Source of the DNA: Conchocele bisecta
Taxonomy: Eukaryota > Mollusca > Bivalvia > Lucinida > Thyasiridae
NCBI GenBank assembly: GCA_029237695.1
Contig: CM055266.1
Coordinates: 109,633,370-109,697,369, forward strand
Direction: 5' to 3'
DNA: 64,000 nt
The notes beneath the pieces were generated by a model. The model saw only the letters and a list, made by a program, of their open reading frames with translations, made no database searches and was not told where the DNA came from. Of this stretch, positions 32,008 through 44,527 are shown piece by piece (position 1 is the stretch's first letter; each line of letters opens with the position of its first letter). The translations under genes were made by a program, and so were the position numbers.

Positions 32008-32621
32008 GGCATACATTGTATATTACCTGCTCCGAAAAATAACGTCAGCGTATGAATTGTTTCCTCGCCGGAAATAACGTCAAAACGTGACGTCAATTAC
32101 GTCTCGCAAAGGTGTAGGAGGAAATATTTCCTTCAAGGAAATAAGGTCCTCCATATTCACGGTAAATCACTGGGTAGCATGTAATATATGGAAACATATG
32201 TTTTCGTCTATTCTTCAGATATGACAATTTTCGGGCATCATAAACATTCATTCACCGTTACCCGACTGATGAGAAATGACAAAAAGTGCATACAAACTTG
32301 TTTGTTATGACAGTTGTGGCTGCGAACACTAACTCCTGCAATTTACTCCAGTCGGAACGGGAGTAGATTTCAAGAGTTGCTGTTCGCAACTAGAAGGTTG
32401 ACGACAATGTATGTTTCATTTTCAATTGAGAATCTACGCCTAGATCTAAATCTTACGTTAAGGTCAAATGAATGGTTACATGACTAGCAAATGGATTGGT
32501 GGGGTCGACACGCGGGTCACTGCAATGCGGTTATTGTTGTTGTTGTACGAGTACACATTTGGAACAATCAGCCATTGTACGTCCTTGCACGCCGCGGGCG
32601 ATTGGTTGGTGCGTCGTTAAA
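32008..32621. other. No gene recognised
   Basis: About 600 bp without an assignable feature. The word 'cgtcaaaacgtgacgtcaat' near 32078 contains a CRE-like TGACGTCA, but there is no gene next to it. Confidence 0.45.
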
Positions 32622-32862
32622 TGTGGCTGTGACTGGAGAAAGTGCGCTTATGTTTTTTTTGTAACCAGTGTAGATCAAGATCAGCCTGTGCATCCGCACA
32701 GTCTGATCAGGATTTACACTATTCACCATTCCATCGCTGAAACATCCGCCATACTTCTAAAAAGTAGCATGTATCGTCATCAGGCTACATGCGTGATCTA
32801 TTTGAACAGGAGTTACACCGGTCACAAATCCCATAAGCCACATTCTCCAGTCACATCCACAA
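32622..32862. mobile_element. MITE family 4
   Basis: TGTGGCTGTGACTGGAGAAA at the left; complement ending TCTCCAGTCACATCCACA at the right. Central palindromic part 'gatcagcctgtgcatccgca'. A good full-length copy. Confidence 0.87.
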
Positions 32863-33634
32863 ATTAGGTAGTTTGGCAGACAGTCCCAGCCTCTTACTGG
32901 TCGTCAACTAGCGTCGATCAGATTTTATCCAGTAGACCGGTGTGTCTGATTGTATTCCAAAACTGGAAAATTCGTTTGGTTATTGATACGAGCCCGGATT
33001 TGCGGGAAATCAGCCTTATATCCGATACCATCCGCAGATAACGTGGAAAGTGAGACGGCAATTTAAAGTAGACATGTCGCTCGGAAACGGAGTGATTTTA
33101 GACACCATCTCATTAATGTACGCCATTATTATCTACGAACAATGCGATTATCCATAGACTAGGGTAAGATCATTTGATCATGGATTCGCTTAATAATGGC
33201 CATGACCAAGCATGACACAAATAATCACATTATATAAATGAGATTCCCAGCTCGTGTTCGATGGCCACGTTGATTGCTAGTCTGGTATGTCCTTATCAAA
33301 TCAAACCATGCCTACTGTTAGTCTCTGATGGCCGTGATCGCATTATAACACGTAATGTACCCGAGTCACAAATACGACCACCCACTGCACACGATATTGA
33401 TACGTCAGTGCCTCAGTAGACATGCATAGGTTATTTGATTGGTATGTCAAGGTGTATGATCACGTGGTTACAACAACCACAACAAATACTGAAACTTCCA
33501 TAAGCCCTCCGATTCAAAGTACGTATTCTTTTATTTTTTCCTTATTATGTAACGGATTTTGATAAAGTATGGCGCATCAAACGCGTCTTGTTAAGCTGCA
33601 TTTTGTTGGTCTCGGTACTTTAGCCCAAACTTCT
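32863..33634. other. No gene recognised
   Basis: About 770 bp with nothing assignable. Confidence 0.45.
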
Positions 33635-33700
33635 GTCGTTTTTGCGAAGAATCGATTTCCGTGTCTATTGACACGGAAATCGATTCTTCGCAAAAACGAC
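33635..33700. repeat. Perfect 31-bp-arm palindrome
   Basis: Arms start GTCGTTTTTGCGAAGAATCG and end in GTGTC; the loop is TATT. I see no mismatch in the arms. No second copy was seen in the window. Confidence 0.85.
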
Positions 33701-33897
33701 ATAAGTATGTGCCGAACTCCCAGGACCACCATATGCATCTCATGAAGCCGCGTTTGCTGCGCCATATTTCATAAAATCCGTTGACTATTAAGGAACATAT
33801 CAAATAATACTTACTTTGGAGTGGGCGCGCTTTCAACACATTCATCCATTGTTGTTGTTATTGTAACCACGTGATCATGCACCTTGTACATTTGTGT

Positions 33898-33990
33898 GTG
33901 GATATATGCACGAGTTCCGCAGCGTGCGATATTGTGCGACTTTAGGAGCGCAATATCGTTGCGCGGCGGAACGAGTGGCATATATCCACA
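33898..33990. repeat. Imperfect palindrome
   Basis: GTGTGGATATATGCACGAGT pairs with the complement near 33971-33990 (ACGAGTGGCATATATCCACA). The centre has 'gcgatattgtgcgac' against 'gcgcaatatcg'. A likely hairpin MITE, single copy here. Confidence 0.7.
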
Positions 33991-34238
33991 TACAAGTCAA
34001 ATAAACTTATATAAGTCAATCACTCGCAAATTATATGCGCTTCAAAAATTACACAAAATATACACAACATAAACAAATTAGTGGTGATTTAGAAGGAACT
34101 ATTTTGCGCTGTGAAGCGTAGTTCCGGCAATGACCAATATGAACTCACACGACGTCAATATGGATAATATAGACGTCTTGCGTTGCATTGTGTTTCAGTG
34201 GGAAACGGAATAACGTATATAATAAGAAAGCATTTGAT

Positions 34239-34403
34239 GCAGTGGAACGTCGCTAAACCGGACACCAAGAAAACACCTCTGATCTTAGTTTTGATTAGTT
34301 GCTTGGTTATTTCTGTCAGGTGATAATGCCCGTTCGTGATCGCATAGCGATTTACAGTGAAACCTCTCTACGCCGGACACCCCGGTTTAGAGAGGTTTCA
34401 CTG
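34239..34403. mobile_element. Pogo-like MITEs: one half copy and one full copy
   Basis: 34239-34265 reads gcagtggaacgtcgctaaac (half copy). 34355-34403 is a complete palindrome from CAGTGAAACCTCTCTACGCC to GAGAGGTTTCACTG, with TA on both sides. Confidence 0.72.
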
Positions 34404-34675
34404 TACGTAATACCTCCTTAGAGAAAATACCATATAGCAGGGGTGGGGGGGGACTTTACAGAGGAATTCCCTGATTGCCTTTGAAGCTCTATATATCATC
34501 AAAATCCGTCCGTTTGCTAGGAAGGGCGACTGTACATATTATTATAAGACTGTGTGGATGCACAGATTGATCTAGATCTACGCTGGTTGCAAAATCCATT
34601 AGCCCCATTTCTAAAAGTCATAGCCAAAATTAAGGTTTAACACGCATGTGAACCGTTTCAAATTTACATGTACGG

Positions 34676-35115
34676 AGACCCGCAGGGGACGTAGAATTCT
34701 TTTCTTTATTAATTCGTGCTCAATTTAACAATTCGTTCCCTCGAATAAACAATTCGTTCCCACGATATAACAATTCGTTCCCTGAATTGAACAATTCGTT
34801 CCCACGAAATAACAATTCGTTCCCACGGGAACGAATTGTTAATTCGTGGAAACGAATTGCTATATCGTGGGAACGAATTTTCATTTCGTGGGAATGAATT
34901 GTTAATTCCAGGGAACGAATTGTTATATCGTGGGAACGAATTGTTAATTCAAGGGAACGAATTGTTAAATTGAGGGAACGAATTGTTATTTCGTGGGAAT
35001 TAATTGTTAATTCGAGGGAACGAATTGTTAAATTGTGGGAACGAATTGTTATTCGTGGGAATGAATTGCTAAATTGAGGGAACGAATTGTTATTTCGTGG
35101 GAACGAATTAATAAA
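34676..35115. repeat. Head-to-head array of a 21-bp repeat (locus 2)
   Basis: The left flank is 'cggagacccgcaggggacgt'. Four to five units in the AACAATTCGTTCCC orientation run to about 34827, then at least twelve in the GGGAACGAATTGTT orientation to 35110. Variants alternate 'ttatttcgtgg', 'ttaattcgagg' and 'ttaaattgagg'. Same family as 7.9 and 37.0 kb. Confidence 0.87.
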
Positions 35116-35144
35116 CAAGAACTGCGTATGTCGAACGCGGATGC

Positions 35145-35990
35145 CACCTGCAGCATATTTGAGAAACTGTGACAAAGTGGTCAAGTCATTTAAGTAACCT
35201 GGTGAAGGTCAAAAGGCGAAGGTCATATCAATTATGAAAAGGCAGGTGTGGCACACATACCAATGAATGAAGTGTTGAAGTATTGAAGCGATTAAGCAAC
35301 TTATATAGATGATATGGCCAGTTTGAGAAACTGTGACGAACTGGTTAACCAAAATTGTTAAGTCATTTAAGTAACCTGGTGAAGGTGAAAAGGCGAAGGT
35401 CATATCAATTATGAAAAGGCAGGTGTGGCACACATACCAATGAATGAAGTGTTGAAGTATTGAAGCGATTAAGCAACTTATGTAGATGATATGGGCATTT
35501 TGAGAAACTGTGACGAACTGGTTAACCAAAATTGTTAAGTCATTTAAGTAACCTGGTGAAGGTCAAAAGGCGAAGGTCATATAAATTATGAAAAGGCAGG
35601 TGTGGCACACATACCAACGAATGAAGTGTTGTAGTATTGAAGCGATTAAGCAACTTATGTAGATGATATGGCCAGTTTGAGAAACTGTGAAGAACTGGTT
35701 AACCAAAATTGTTAAGTCATTTAAGTAACCTGGTGAAGGTCAAAAGGCGAAGGTCATATAAATTAAGAAAAGGCAGGTGTGGCACACATACCAATGAATG
35801 AAGTGTTGAAGTATTGAAGCGATTAAGCAACTTATGTAGATGCTATGGACAGTTTGAGAAATTGTGACAAAGTGGTTAACCGAAAAGTGTGACAGACAGA
35901 CAGACGGACGGACGGACGGACGGACGGTCCAAAAACAATATGCCACCCAGCTCTTCGAGACCGGTGGCATAAAAAAAATCCATGTCCCCT
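35145..35990. mobile_element. Pearl-like element with 179-bp core repeats
   Basis: About four full units start near 35160, 35323, 35502, 35680 and 35856, each with 'gagaaactgtgacgaactgg', 'aagtaacctggtgaaggtca' and 'gcaggtgtggcacacatacc'. Units are nearly identical, suggesting recent expansion. A run GACAGACAGACGGACGGACG follows at 35892-35930, then the end word 'cgagaccggtggcataaaaa'. Confidence 0.78.
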
Positions 35991-36762
35991 GCGGGACTCC
36001 GTATATTCCGAAGGTCTTGAGATTGGAGTACTTAGCTGCTGGTGGAAAGAACGATCACGTTGCCGAGTGGAGACACCGGTGACATTTTCGGCAGCTAATT
36101 CTCAGAACAGGCACTTAAGTTTGACTGCTGATCTCGCGAGGGTTCAGTCCAGGCGAATATGAACGTCTCGGCTGGTCACTGTTATAATTAATCCACGAAC
36201 CACACGTTAGATTTTGGTATCAATTACAAAAACGCTAAGAAGTTTCAGTCATTGGCTATTGACTAATGCTGAATCCAATGAAACTGCGCGGATGCGAAAA
36301 CTTGGATTCGCCAACAAGCTATCTATGCTGGCTTTAAACGATTAACAATGTGTTTCTTCAGTACATTTCATTATTAAGTTGATAGAAATGTTTTCAATCC
36401 TTTACGGGAATCGTCATGCCATGTTCTTCGAGTTTAATGAAGTTATTCCCGGAAGATTTTTCTCGATACACATTCCGCCATGGGTGAAGGCCAGACATGT
36501 TTAGATCCCCCACATTACATTATAGGAATACAATAATGACATTTTTGGATAATATTTCGGAGCATACACTTTTAAAAGTGCAACTATAATGGCTGAAGCT
36601 GTAAGGCCTTCAGCCAGTATTGTTGGACTTTTAAAACGTTTTTATCCCGTCGACACAGTGCGTATGTGTCGTGAAACACTGTGCCGTGAAACATTTTTGA
36701 TATCCAGTCAATACTATTTTTGCATTTTAAAGCCATTTTTAGGTGTTGACGGGATAAATAGT
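35991..36762. other. No gene recognised
   Basis: Starts with the block 'tgtcccctgcgggactccgt', which also borders the 21-bp arrays. No coding signal in the rest. Confidence 0.45.
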
Positions 36763-36898
36763 ATAGTAGGTTAGTGCCGTGAATGGAAAAAAATATCTGG
36801 CGCGGCACGGAAACGGGATGTGCTTGGCAGAGCCTCGCCCATCCCGTTTCCTGAGCCTTGCCAGATATGTTTTCCCATTAACGGCACTAACCTACTAT
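36763..36898. mobile_element. Hairpin MITE
   Basis: ATAGTAGGTTAGTGCCGT at the left, complement ending ACGGCACTAACCTACTAT at the right. Inner arms include 'aaacgggatg' against 'catcccgttt'. 136 bp, no coding. Confidence 0.8.
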
Positions 36899-36956
36899 TC
36901 TCTATATATACTTGATAAAAGTATCCACAACTGCCGTTGATTCCAATTCTACGGAG

Positions 36957-37170
36957 CCCCGCAGGGAACGTATAATTATCTTTTATTAATTCGTTCCCAC
37001 GAAATAACAATCCGTTCCCATATATCGTGGGAACGAATTGTTAATTCGTGGGAACGAATTGTCATTTCGATTGAAAGAATTTTTATTTCGTGGGAACGAA
37101 TTGTTATTTCGTGGGAACGAATTGTTAATTCGAGGAAACGAATTGTTATTTCGTGGGAACGAATTAATAA
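36957..37170. repeat. Head-to-head array of a 21-bp repeat (locus 3)
   Basis: Flank 'cggagccccgcagggaacgt', two units in the CGTTCCCACGAAATAACAAT orientation, then a switch at about 37020 to about six units of GGGAACGAATTGTTATTTCG. The shortest of the three arrays. Confidence 0.85.
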
Positions 37171-37179
37171 AAATAAAAT

Positions 37180-37585
37180 ACGTACAATTCCAAGTTCTAG
37201 TAATTCCAGCACAACAATATTTACACAATTCCCTAACATTTGATTGGCCCGTAGCAAGTCTCTGTCCAAAATTTATATCCCAGTAAACTCCCACGCCGAG
37301 CTACTTTCCGTAACCGTGAGGCGCAGTTAAAATAATTCTTAAGAAAACGGAAAATAAACACATATTCTTGATGAATTTATTTCAAATGCTCGAATTATAA
37401 GGAATGAATGGTATTTTTGTGGAATTTATCGGGGATATAAACTTGGAAAAGTCGCGGGAATACTGGACGAGGCCTTAAAAAATTATTCAATTTTCGAAAA
37501 TTGTAATTTGTTATCGCTTCGTCCAGTATTCCCGCGACTTTTCCAAGTTTATACCCCGGTAAATTCCACAAAAAGGCCATTCATT
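37180..37585. repeat. Dispersed repeat with a long terminal hairpin (copy 1)
   Basis: The outer part (37191-37400) has 'gagctactttccgtaaccgt' and 'aagaaaacggaaaataaaca'. 37408-37580 is a palindrome around 'aagtcgcgggaatactggac' and its complement. An inverted copy of the whole block is at 54670-55105. Confidence 0.75.
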
Positions 37586-38643
37586 CCTATAGTACAACCT
37601 GTTCAATGTGAATACAACGAATTTAAGTCATATTTTTCATATTATAGTTTGTCCCGATTCCAATCGTGTGTCGTAGAAACCATGTACTTCCAAACCATGT
37701 TTTATTGAGAAAGAGGACAAACTATATAAAACAAGGGCTGCATTATCACTAAACCCCTCGCTGACAGCCTTGATCAATTTTTTTAGCATTTTTTCCTTAC
37801 ACACAAGGTGAACATTAATCCTCATTGATCTTGATACAACATTGATCGTATACAACAGAAAGAACCATCCATAGACACACAATGTGGCCAAATGTTATCA
37901 AAGTCGGTGAAGAGGTTCATGAGTTGTTGAAACATGACAGGTGTTTACGCACGTGCGTACGTACATGGACTAACGCTATATCAATATATAGAAGGAAACA
38001 ATAACAGATGAAAAATATCGTTTCCCGCAATGTAAGGGTTAAATGAAATCTGCTTCAAGGGTTATGTTTTTAAGTTTAACGATAAAATACCCATATTAAT
38101 GGGCATATAAAGCAATAATCTATTTATTTTTTGACAATTCCTGAAGTAGATGCAATCACTAACAAGATCGTATGGCAAACATTCTACAAAAACACGCACA
38201 AGCAAATGTATGGAAGTTGGATTTCGGAATATAGGTAGTGCACCGAACGTAGCTTCCAATGCACACAAACCAAACGAATTTAAATTCCGAGCAGATTCAG
38301 TTTCCATCCAAACATGTCTGGTACATTTAAAATGTTCTTAATATATTTAACGTCCGCCGTACGGATATACCGTATTGCACGTCTAAAGCACGACCTGTGA
38401 CTTCCAACACCCCCGGTTGTGTGTCGCTGATTGTCTCGCCCGTATGGGTCAACTGTTCAACCGTGATTTGAATTTGATCTTGCCGTTGGCATTTATAAAC
38501 GTGCAAGGCCACAGCCGCACTAGAACAAATTAATAGACATACGCCGCAGGGGCGAAAATCCAGGATTTGTATCTAGAGGGGGCGTGAATTTCAAATGAGA
38601 CACGTATGATCTTAACTTTTCATAAAATTCAGATTATTTTCTG
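37586..38643. other. No gene recognised
   Basis: About 1.05 kb without assignable genes or repeats, apart from the word 'aaaccatgttttattgagaa' near 37693. Confidence 0.45.
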
Positions 38644-38761
38644 CATTTTTTCTTATTTCTCATCGAAAGTATATGTTGTTACCACTCAGCTGAACCGTCT
38701 CGACGAGACGGTTCAACTGAGCGGTAACAACATACACTTTGTGCGAGAAATAAGGAAATAA
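38644..38761. mobile_element. Palindromic MITE related to 57928-58150
   Basis: Arms: 'ttcttatttctcatcgaaag' and 'tgtgcgagaaataaggaaat'; inner palindrome 'ctgaaccgtctcgacgagac'. The same core, with substitutions, is inside the TTAA-flanked MITE at 57.9 kb. Confidence 0.7.
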
Positions 38762-39843
38762 TCAGACCTTTCCACGTACAAAATGGGCAAAAATCTAAAC
38801 TCGATCAATTTTAGAGGGGTCGTGCGGCGGACACGCCCCCGCCTGGATCCGCACCTGCTCCGTCTCAGTATGGTGAACATTTGTGACAGGTTATTTCGGA
38901 ATCAATGCACACGTGACAAAAAGTTTCTGCATGGACAAGAATGTCGGACGTACTGACGATCAAGGGTAACACTATAAGGCATTCCGCTAGCATCATGGCG
39001 AGGCCATACAAATGGGTATTATTTCAAATAATGGCAAACACTGCAGACACTGATGAGACGGCTCAGTTGGGACTAAAGTGTTTGCAAATGTTGGTCTATG
39101 TGTCTGTATGGTTGAAAGGGTTAACTCCACGTTTTTCCGCTTTATAGGCAACTGTGTAATTAGAGATATGTACTCAGAACTTCCACAATGGCTGCTTAGT
39201 ACACGAGTGCAAAATTAATTACATGTACATTCATTAGGGAGTATATTACTATATATATAAGTTTAAACACAGACCTAGAATATATTCTAGTTATGTGGTT
39301 TAAACAACGTTATTTTCCGTCCGATCCAAATTTCTCTGCAGAATGTTCAGACTAACTACGCAAGTAATGCTGCTAAAGTTGGTATTTAACGGCTGGAGCA
39401 TAGACCAATATAAAGTTACCTGATATCGAGTACGAATTTGGAGAACGTAGTCGGAATATTTTATAAGCTCTGGTCCGGATTGTGGTATCGGCAAATCCCG
39501 TACAGGGCACGTGCCGCGAATATACGTCGTCAGCTTCCGTTGAGCAAAAACGTGCAGTCCGCGCATGCAATGAACTTATAATAGCTTAGCTATTTAATTG
39601 TTACATGCCCGACAGAAAGCAATAATTAAAATACACGTTCTGCTGCTATTATTCCAGCAAATTTGTGGCTGTAAAAATGTGAACATTTAAACATGGTCGT
39701 CAAAAAGCTATTTTGATAGAGGGAATGACGCCCAGACTTTCATGCAAGCCCGGGTCGTTACTTCTTGTTTCATCGACCAGTGACGCGGAACCCAACGCAT
39801 AGAGCTCCCCAAGGAGCCCAAGGAGCTATATGCGTCGCTAAAC
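38762..39843. other. No gene recognised
   Basis: About 1.1 kb. 39053-39120 shares 'gatgagacggctcagttggg' and 'aaagggtt' words with the dispersed repeat at 9.6 kb. Otherwise unassigned. Confidence 0.45.
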
Positions 39844-42800
39844 AAGAGTTGTCATAAGACAACGAAGCTCGCCTGTTGGCAGCCTTCACTCAAACTTGGC
39901 ACAGTTGTATAAACAACATGAATATTATATAACTTGAACTTGGGTTAAGGGGTGTGCGGTGGACCTTGACATTGAGGTCAGTGGTGGAAGGTGGGTGGTG
40001 GATTTGCTATAGCATGATATAGCATATTACGATGAATGCATGTATGTTTGATTGTCTGTGTATTGGTGTTTAACGGCCTATCAACAGCTAAGGTCATGTA
40101 AGGCCGGGCAAACGGGTTCGGTCCCGTTTTAACCTGCTGCATTGGGGGTAGGGGGGGGGGGGGAATCCCCAAATCGAATGGAAAAAATATGGTAAGGATG
40201 AACCCTGATCGTTAAATTACCCATCACATTCTCCCACCTGTCACCCACTAAATGCATGTATGAACTATCCATGCGTTCCCTGAAAACAGAAGTAAAACAA
40301 TATTTAACCCAACGTTAAGTTTATGAACGCACTAAGTTGGTGATTTTCTACAGCATGATAGCTATTCACATGAGGAATGCATGTATGAATGTGCTAAGTT
40401 TGTGACCGTGACCTTGGGGAAAGGGGTGGGTGCTAAGTTTGTGACCGTGACCTCGGGGAAAGGGGTGGAGGTGGGTCATGGATTTGCTATAGCACGATAG
40501 AGTATCATCAGATGAATGCATGTATGAAATATCAAGACGTTCCCTGTAAAGAAACAGAAGTTATAAAAAGACATATACTCCAACGTTAAGTTTATGATGT
40601 TGATCTTGCAGAAAGGGGTGGGGTGGGTCATTGATTTGCTGTAGCACAATAGAGGATCATCAGATGAATGCATGTATGAAATATCTAAGCGTTCCTGTAA
40701 AGAAACAGAAGTTACACAACGTTTACCCCAACGTTAAGTTTATGAACATGCTAATTGTGTGACCTTGACCTTTGGGTAAGGGTTGTGTGGTGGGTCGTGG
40801 ATTTGCTACAGCATGATAGAGGGTCATCTGAGGAATGCATGTATGAAATATCAAGGCGTTCCATGAAAGGAAACAGATGTTATAAGACATTTACCCCAAC
40901 GTTAATTTTATGAATGTGCCAAGTTTGTGACCTTGACCTTGGGGAAAGGGGTGGGGTGGGTCATGGATTTGCTATAGGCCGATAGAGTATCATCAGATGA
41001 ATGCATGTACGAAATATGAAAGCGTTCCCTGTAAATAAACAGAAGTTACACAACCTTTACCCCAACGTTAACTTTATGAACATGCTACATTTGTGACCTT
41101 GGCCTTGAGGTAAGGGATGGTGGTGGGTCGTGGATTTGCTACAGCATGATAGAGGGTCATCTGAGGAATGCATGTATGAAATATCAAGGCGTTCCATGAA
41201 AGGAAACGGATGTTATAAGACATTTACCCCAACGTTAAGTTTATGAATGTGCTAAGTTTGGTGACCTTGACCTTGGTGTAAGGGATGGGCGGTGGGTCAT
41301 GGATTTGATATATCACGATAGAGTATCATCAGATGAATGCATGTATGAAATATCAAGGCTTTACCTGTAAATATACAGAAGTTACACAACATTTACCCCG
41401 TTAAGTTTATGAACATGCAAAGTTTGTGGCCTTGACCTTGGGATAAGGGTTGGGTGATGGGTCGTGGATTTGCTACAGCATGATAGAGGGTCATCTGAGG
41501 AATGCATGTATGACATATCAAGGCGTTCCATGAAAGTAAACAGATGTCATAAGACATTTACCCCAACGTTAAGTTTATGAATGTGCTAAGTTTATGACCT
41601 TGACCCTGGCGTAAGGGGTGGGCGGTGGGTCATGGATTTGCTATAGCACGATAGAGTATCATCAGATGAATGCATGATGAAATATCAAGGCGTTCCATGA
41701 AAGGAAAGAGATGTTATAAGACATTTACCCCAACGTTAAGTTTGTGAATGTGCTAAGTTTGTGACCTTGACCTTGGGGTAAGGGGTGGGTGGTGGGTCAT
41801 TGATTTGCTATAGCACGATAGGGTATCATCAGATGAATGCATGTAAGAAATAACAAGGCGTTCCATGAAAGCAAACAGATGTTTTAAGACATTTACCCCA
41901 ATGTTAAGTTTATGAATGTGCTAAGTTTGTGACCTTGACATTGGGGAAAGGGGTGGGTGTGGGTGATGGATTTGCTATAGCATGATAGAGTATCATCAGA
42001 TGAATACATGTGTGAAATATGAATGCGTTCCCTGTAAAGAAACAGAAGTTACACAACATTTACCCCAACGTTAAGTTTATGAACATGCAAAGTTTGTGAC
42101 CTTGACCTTGGGGAAAGGGGTGGGTCATGTATTTGCTATAGCACGATAGAGTATCATAATATGAATGCATGTATGAAATATGAAGGCGTTCCCTGTAAAT
42201 AAACAGAAGTTACACAACATTTACCCCAACATTAAGTTTATGAACATGCTAAGTTTGTGACCTTGACCTTGGGGTTAGGGTTGGGTGGTGGGTCATGGAT
42301 TTGCTACAGCCTGATAGAGGGTCATCTGATGAATGCATGTATGAAATATCAAGGCGTTCCATGAAAGGAAACAGATGTTATGAGACATTTACCCCAACGT
42401 TAAGTTTATGAATGTGCTAAGTTTGTGACCTTGACCTTGGTGTAAGGGATGGGCGGTGGGTCATGTATCTGCTATAGCACGATAGAGTATCATCAGATGA
42501 ATGCATGTATGAAATATCAAGGCGTTCCATGAAATGAAACAGATGTTATAAGACATTTACCCCAACGTTAAGTTTATGAATGTGCTATGTTTGTGACCTT
42601 GACCTTGGGGAAAGGCGTGGGTGTGGGTCATGGATTTGCTATAGCACGGCAGAGTATCATCAGATGAATGCATGTATGAAATATGAAGGCTTTCCCTGTA
42701 AATAAACATAAGTTACACAACATTTACCCCGTTAAGTTTATGAACATGCAAAGTTTGTGACCTTGACCTTGGGGTAAGAGTTGGGTGCTGGGTCGTGGAT

Positions 42801-43275
42801 TTGCTACAGCATGATAGAGGGTCATCTGAGGAATACATGTATGAAATATCAAGGCGTTCCATGAAAGGAAACATATGTTATAAGGCATTTACCCCAACGT
42901 TAAGTTTATGATGTTGACCTTGGGGAAAGGGGTAGTGGGTGGGTCATGGATTTGCTATAGCACGATAGAGTATCATCAGATGAATACATGTATGAAATAT
43001 GAAGGCGTTCCCTGTAAAGAAACAGAAGTTACACAACATTTACCCCAACGTTAAGTTTATGAACATGCTAAGTTTGTGACCTTGACATTGGGGTAAGGGT
43101 TTGGTGGTGGGTCATGGATTTGCTACAGAATGATAGAGGGTCATCTGAGGAATGCATGTATGAACTCATAAGGTGTTCCATGAAGGGAAACAGAAGTTAT
43201 AAGACATTTACACAACGTTAAGTTTGTGGACGCCGACCAGAAGCTTTTCTGCACTTTGTGCAGGCGAGCTAAAAA
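39844..43275. mobile_element. Helitron-like element with about 18-20 units of ~167 bp
   Basis: Left end 'acaagagttgtcataagaca'. The right end has a hairpin 'ctgcactttgtgcaggcgag' followed by CTAA. Units average about 167 bp and carry 'caaggcgttccatgaaagga', 'catttaccccaacgttaagt' and 'gtttgtgaccttgaccttgg'. Two variants are interspersed: one with 'agagggtcatctgaggaatg', one with 'agagtatcatcagatgaatg'. It contains no frame of interest; the cargo is the array itself. Confidence 0.8.
40063..40260. repeat. Dispersed SINE/MITE-like repeat inside the array
   Basis: 'gtgtttaacggcctatcaac' then 'agctaaggtcatgtaaggcc', 'ctgctgcattggggg' and 'gatgaaccctgatcgttaaa'. Same order as at 48.98, 50.02 and 55.1 kb. 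It interrupts the first array units. Confidence 0.65.
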
Positions 43276-43469
43276 CCGCATAGCGTTCCTGTCCTATAGA
43301 GCTTCCGAGGAGCTCAATGCGTCAATACGCCAGATCGTGACGCATTCAGCTCCCCTGTTATCAAATATCAACTACTACAACATAGAATACTGACTATTGT
43401 TTTTACTTCAGTTCTACTCCTTTATTCCTCAAGCAACATCACAGAAAACAACAAATCAACATCGTTGTG

Positions 43470-44527
43470 GACGTCATCATCATCATCGTCATCATCGTTA
43501 TCATCATCAACTATATCATCGTCATCATCATCAACTATCTTCGTCATCAACTAAATCATCGTCATCATCAACTATCATCGTCATCATCATCATCATCAAC
43601 TATATGATCGCCATCATCATCAACTGTCATTGTCAGCATAAACTATATCATCGTCATCATCAACTATATCATCGTCATCAACTATCATCGTCATCATCAT
43701 CAACTATATCATCGTCATCATCATCAACTATCATTGCCATCATCATCAACTATGATCGTCAACATCAACTACTACATCGATCGTCATCATCATCATCAAC
43801 CCATCATCATCATATATCGTCATCATCACTAATATCATCGTCTATCAACAATATCATCGTATCATCAACAAGTATCATCATCATCATCATCAACTATATC
43901 ATCGTCATCATCAAGTATATCATCGTCATCATCATCAAGTATATCATCATCATCATCATCAACTATATCATCACTATCACAATCGTCATCATCATCAAGT
44001 ATATCATCAATCATCATCATCTCAACATACATCGTCATCATCAATAACTATCATCTCATCACATCAAGTATATCATCATCAATCAATCATCATCTATATC
44101 ATCGACATCATCACTATCACGTCATCATCATCAAGTATATCAGCATCATCATCATCACAATAACATCGTCATCAACAAGTATATCATCGTCATCATCATC
44201 AAGTACATATCAATCAACTATCATCGTCATCACATCAACTATCATCGTCATCATCATCATCATCAAGTATATCATCATCATCATCATAAACTATATCATC
44301 ATCATCATCAACTATCATCGTCATCATCAATTTTATCATCGTCATCATCATCAACTATCATTGTCATCATCATCATCAACTATATAGTCATCATCATCAT
44401 CAACTATATAGTCATCATCATCGTCATCATCAACTATCATTGTCATCATCAATTATATCATAGTCATCATCATCAACTATCATTGTCATCATCATCATCA
44501 ACTATAGTCATCATCAACAACTATCAT
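43470..44527. repeat. CAT-rich minisatellite, about 1.05 kb
   Basis: Built from CATCATCATCAACTATATCA and CATCGTCATCAT words in irregular order. The 216-codon frame across it (His/Ser/Ile only) is a by-product of the trinucleotide repeat. Confidence 0.9.

Noticed and set aside
35145..35890. Direct repeats with regular spacing, CRISPR-like at first sight
   Set aside because: Units are 179 bp and contiguous without unique spacers, in a eukaryotic genome; this is a satellite-type array.
43397..44047. 216-codon His/Ile/Ser-rich frame
   Set aside because: It is a direct readout of the CAT-rich minisatellite with no start context or non-repeat flank.
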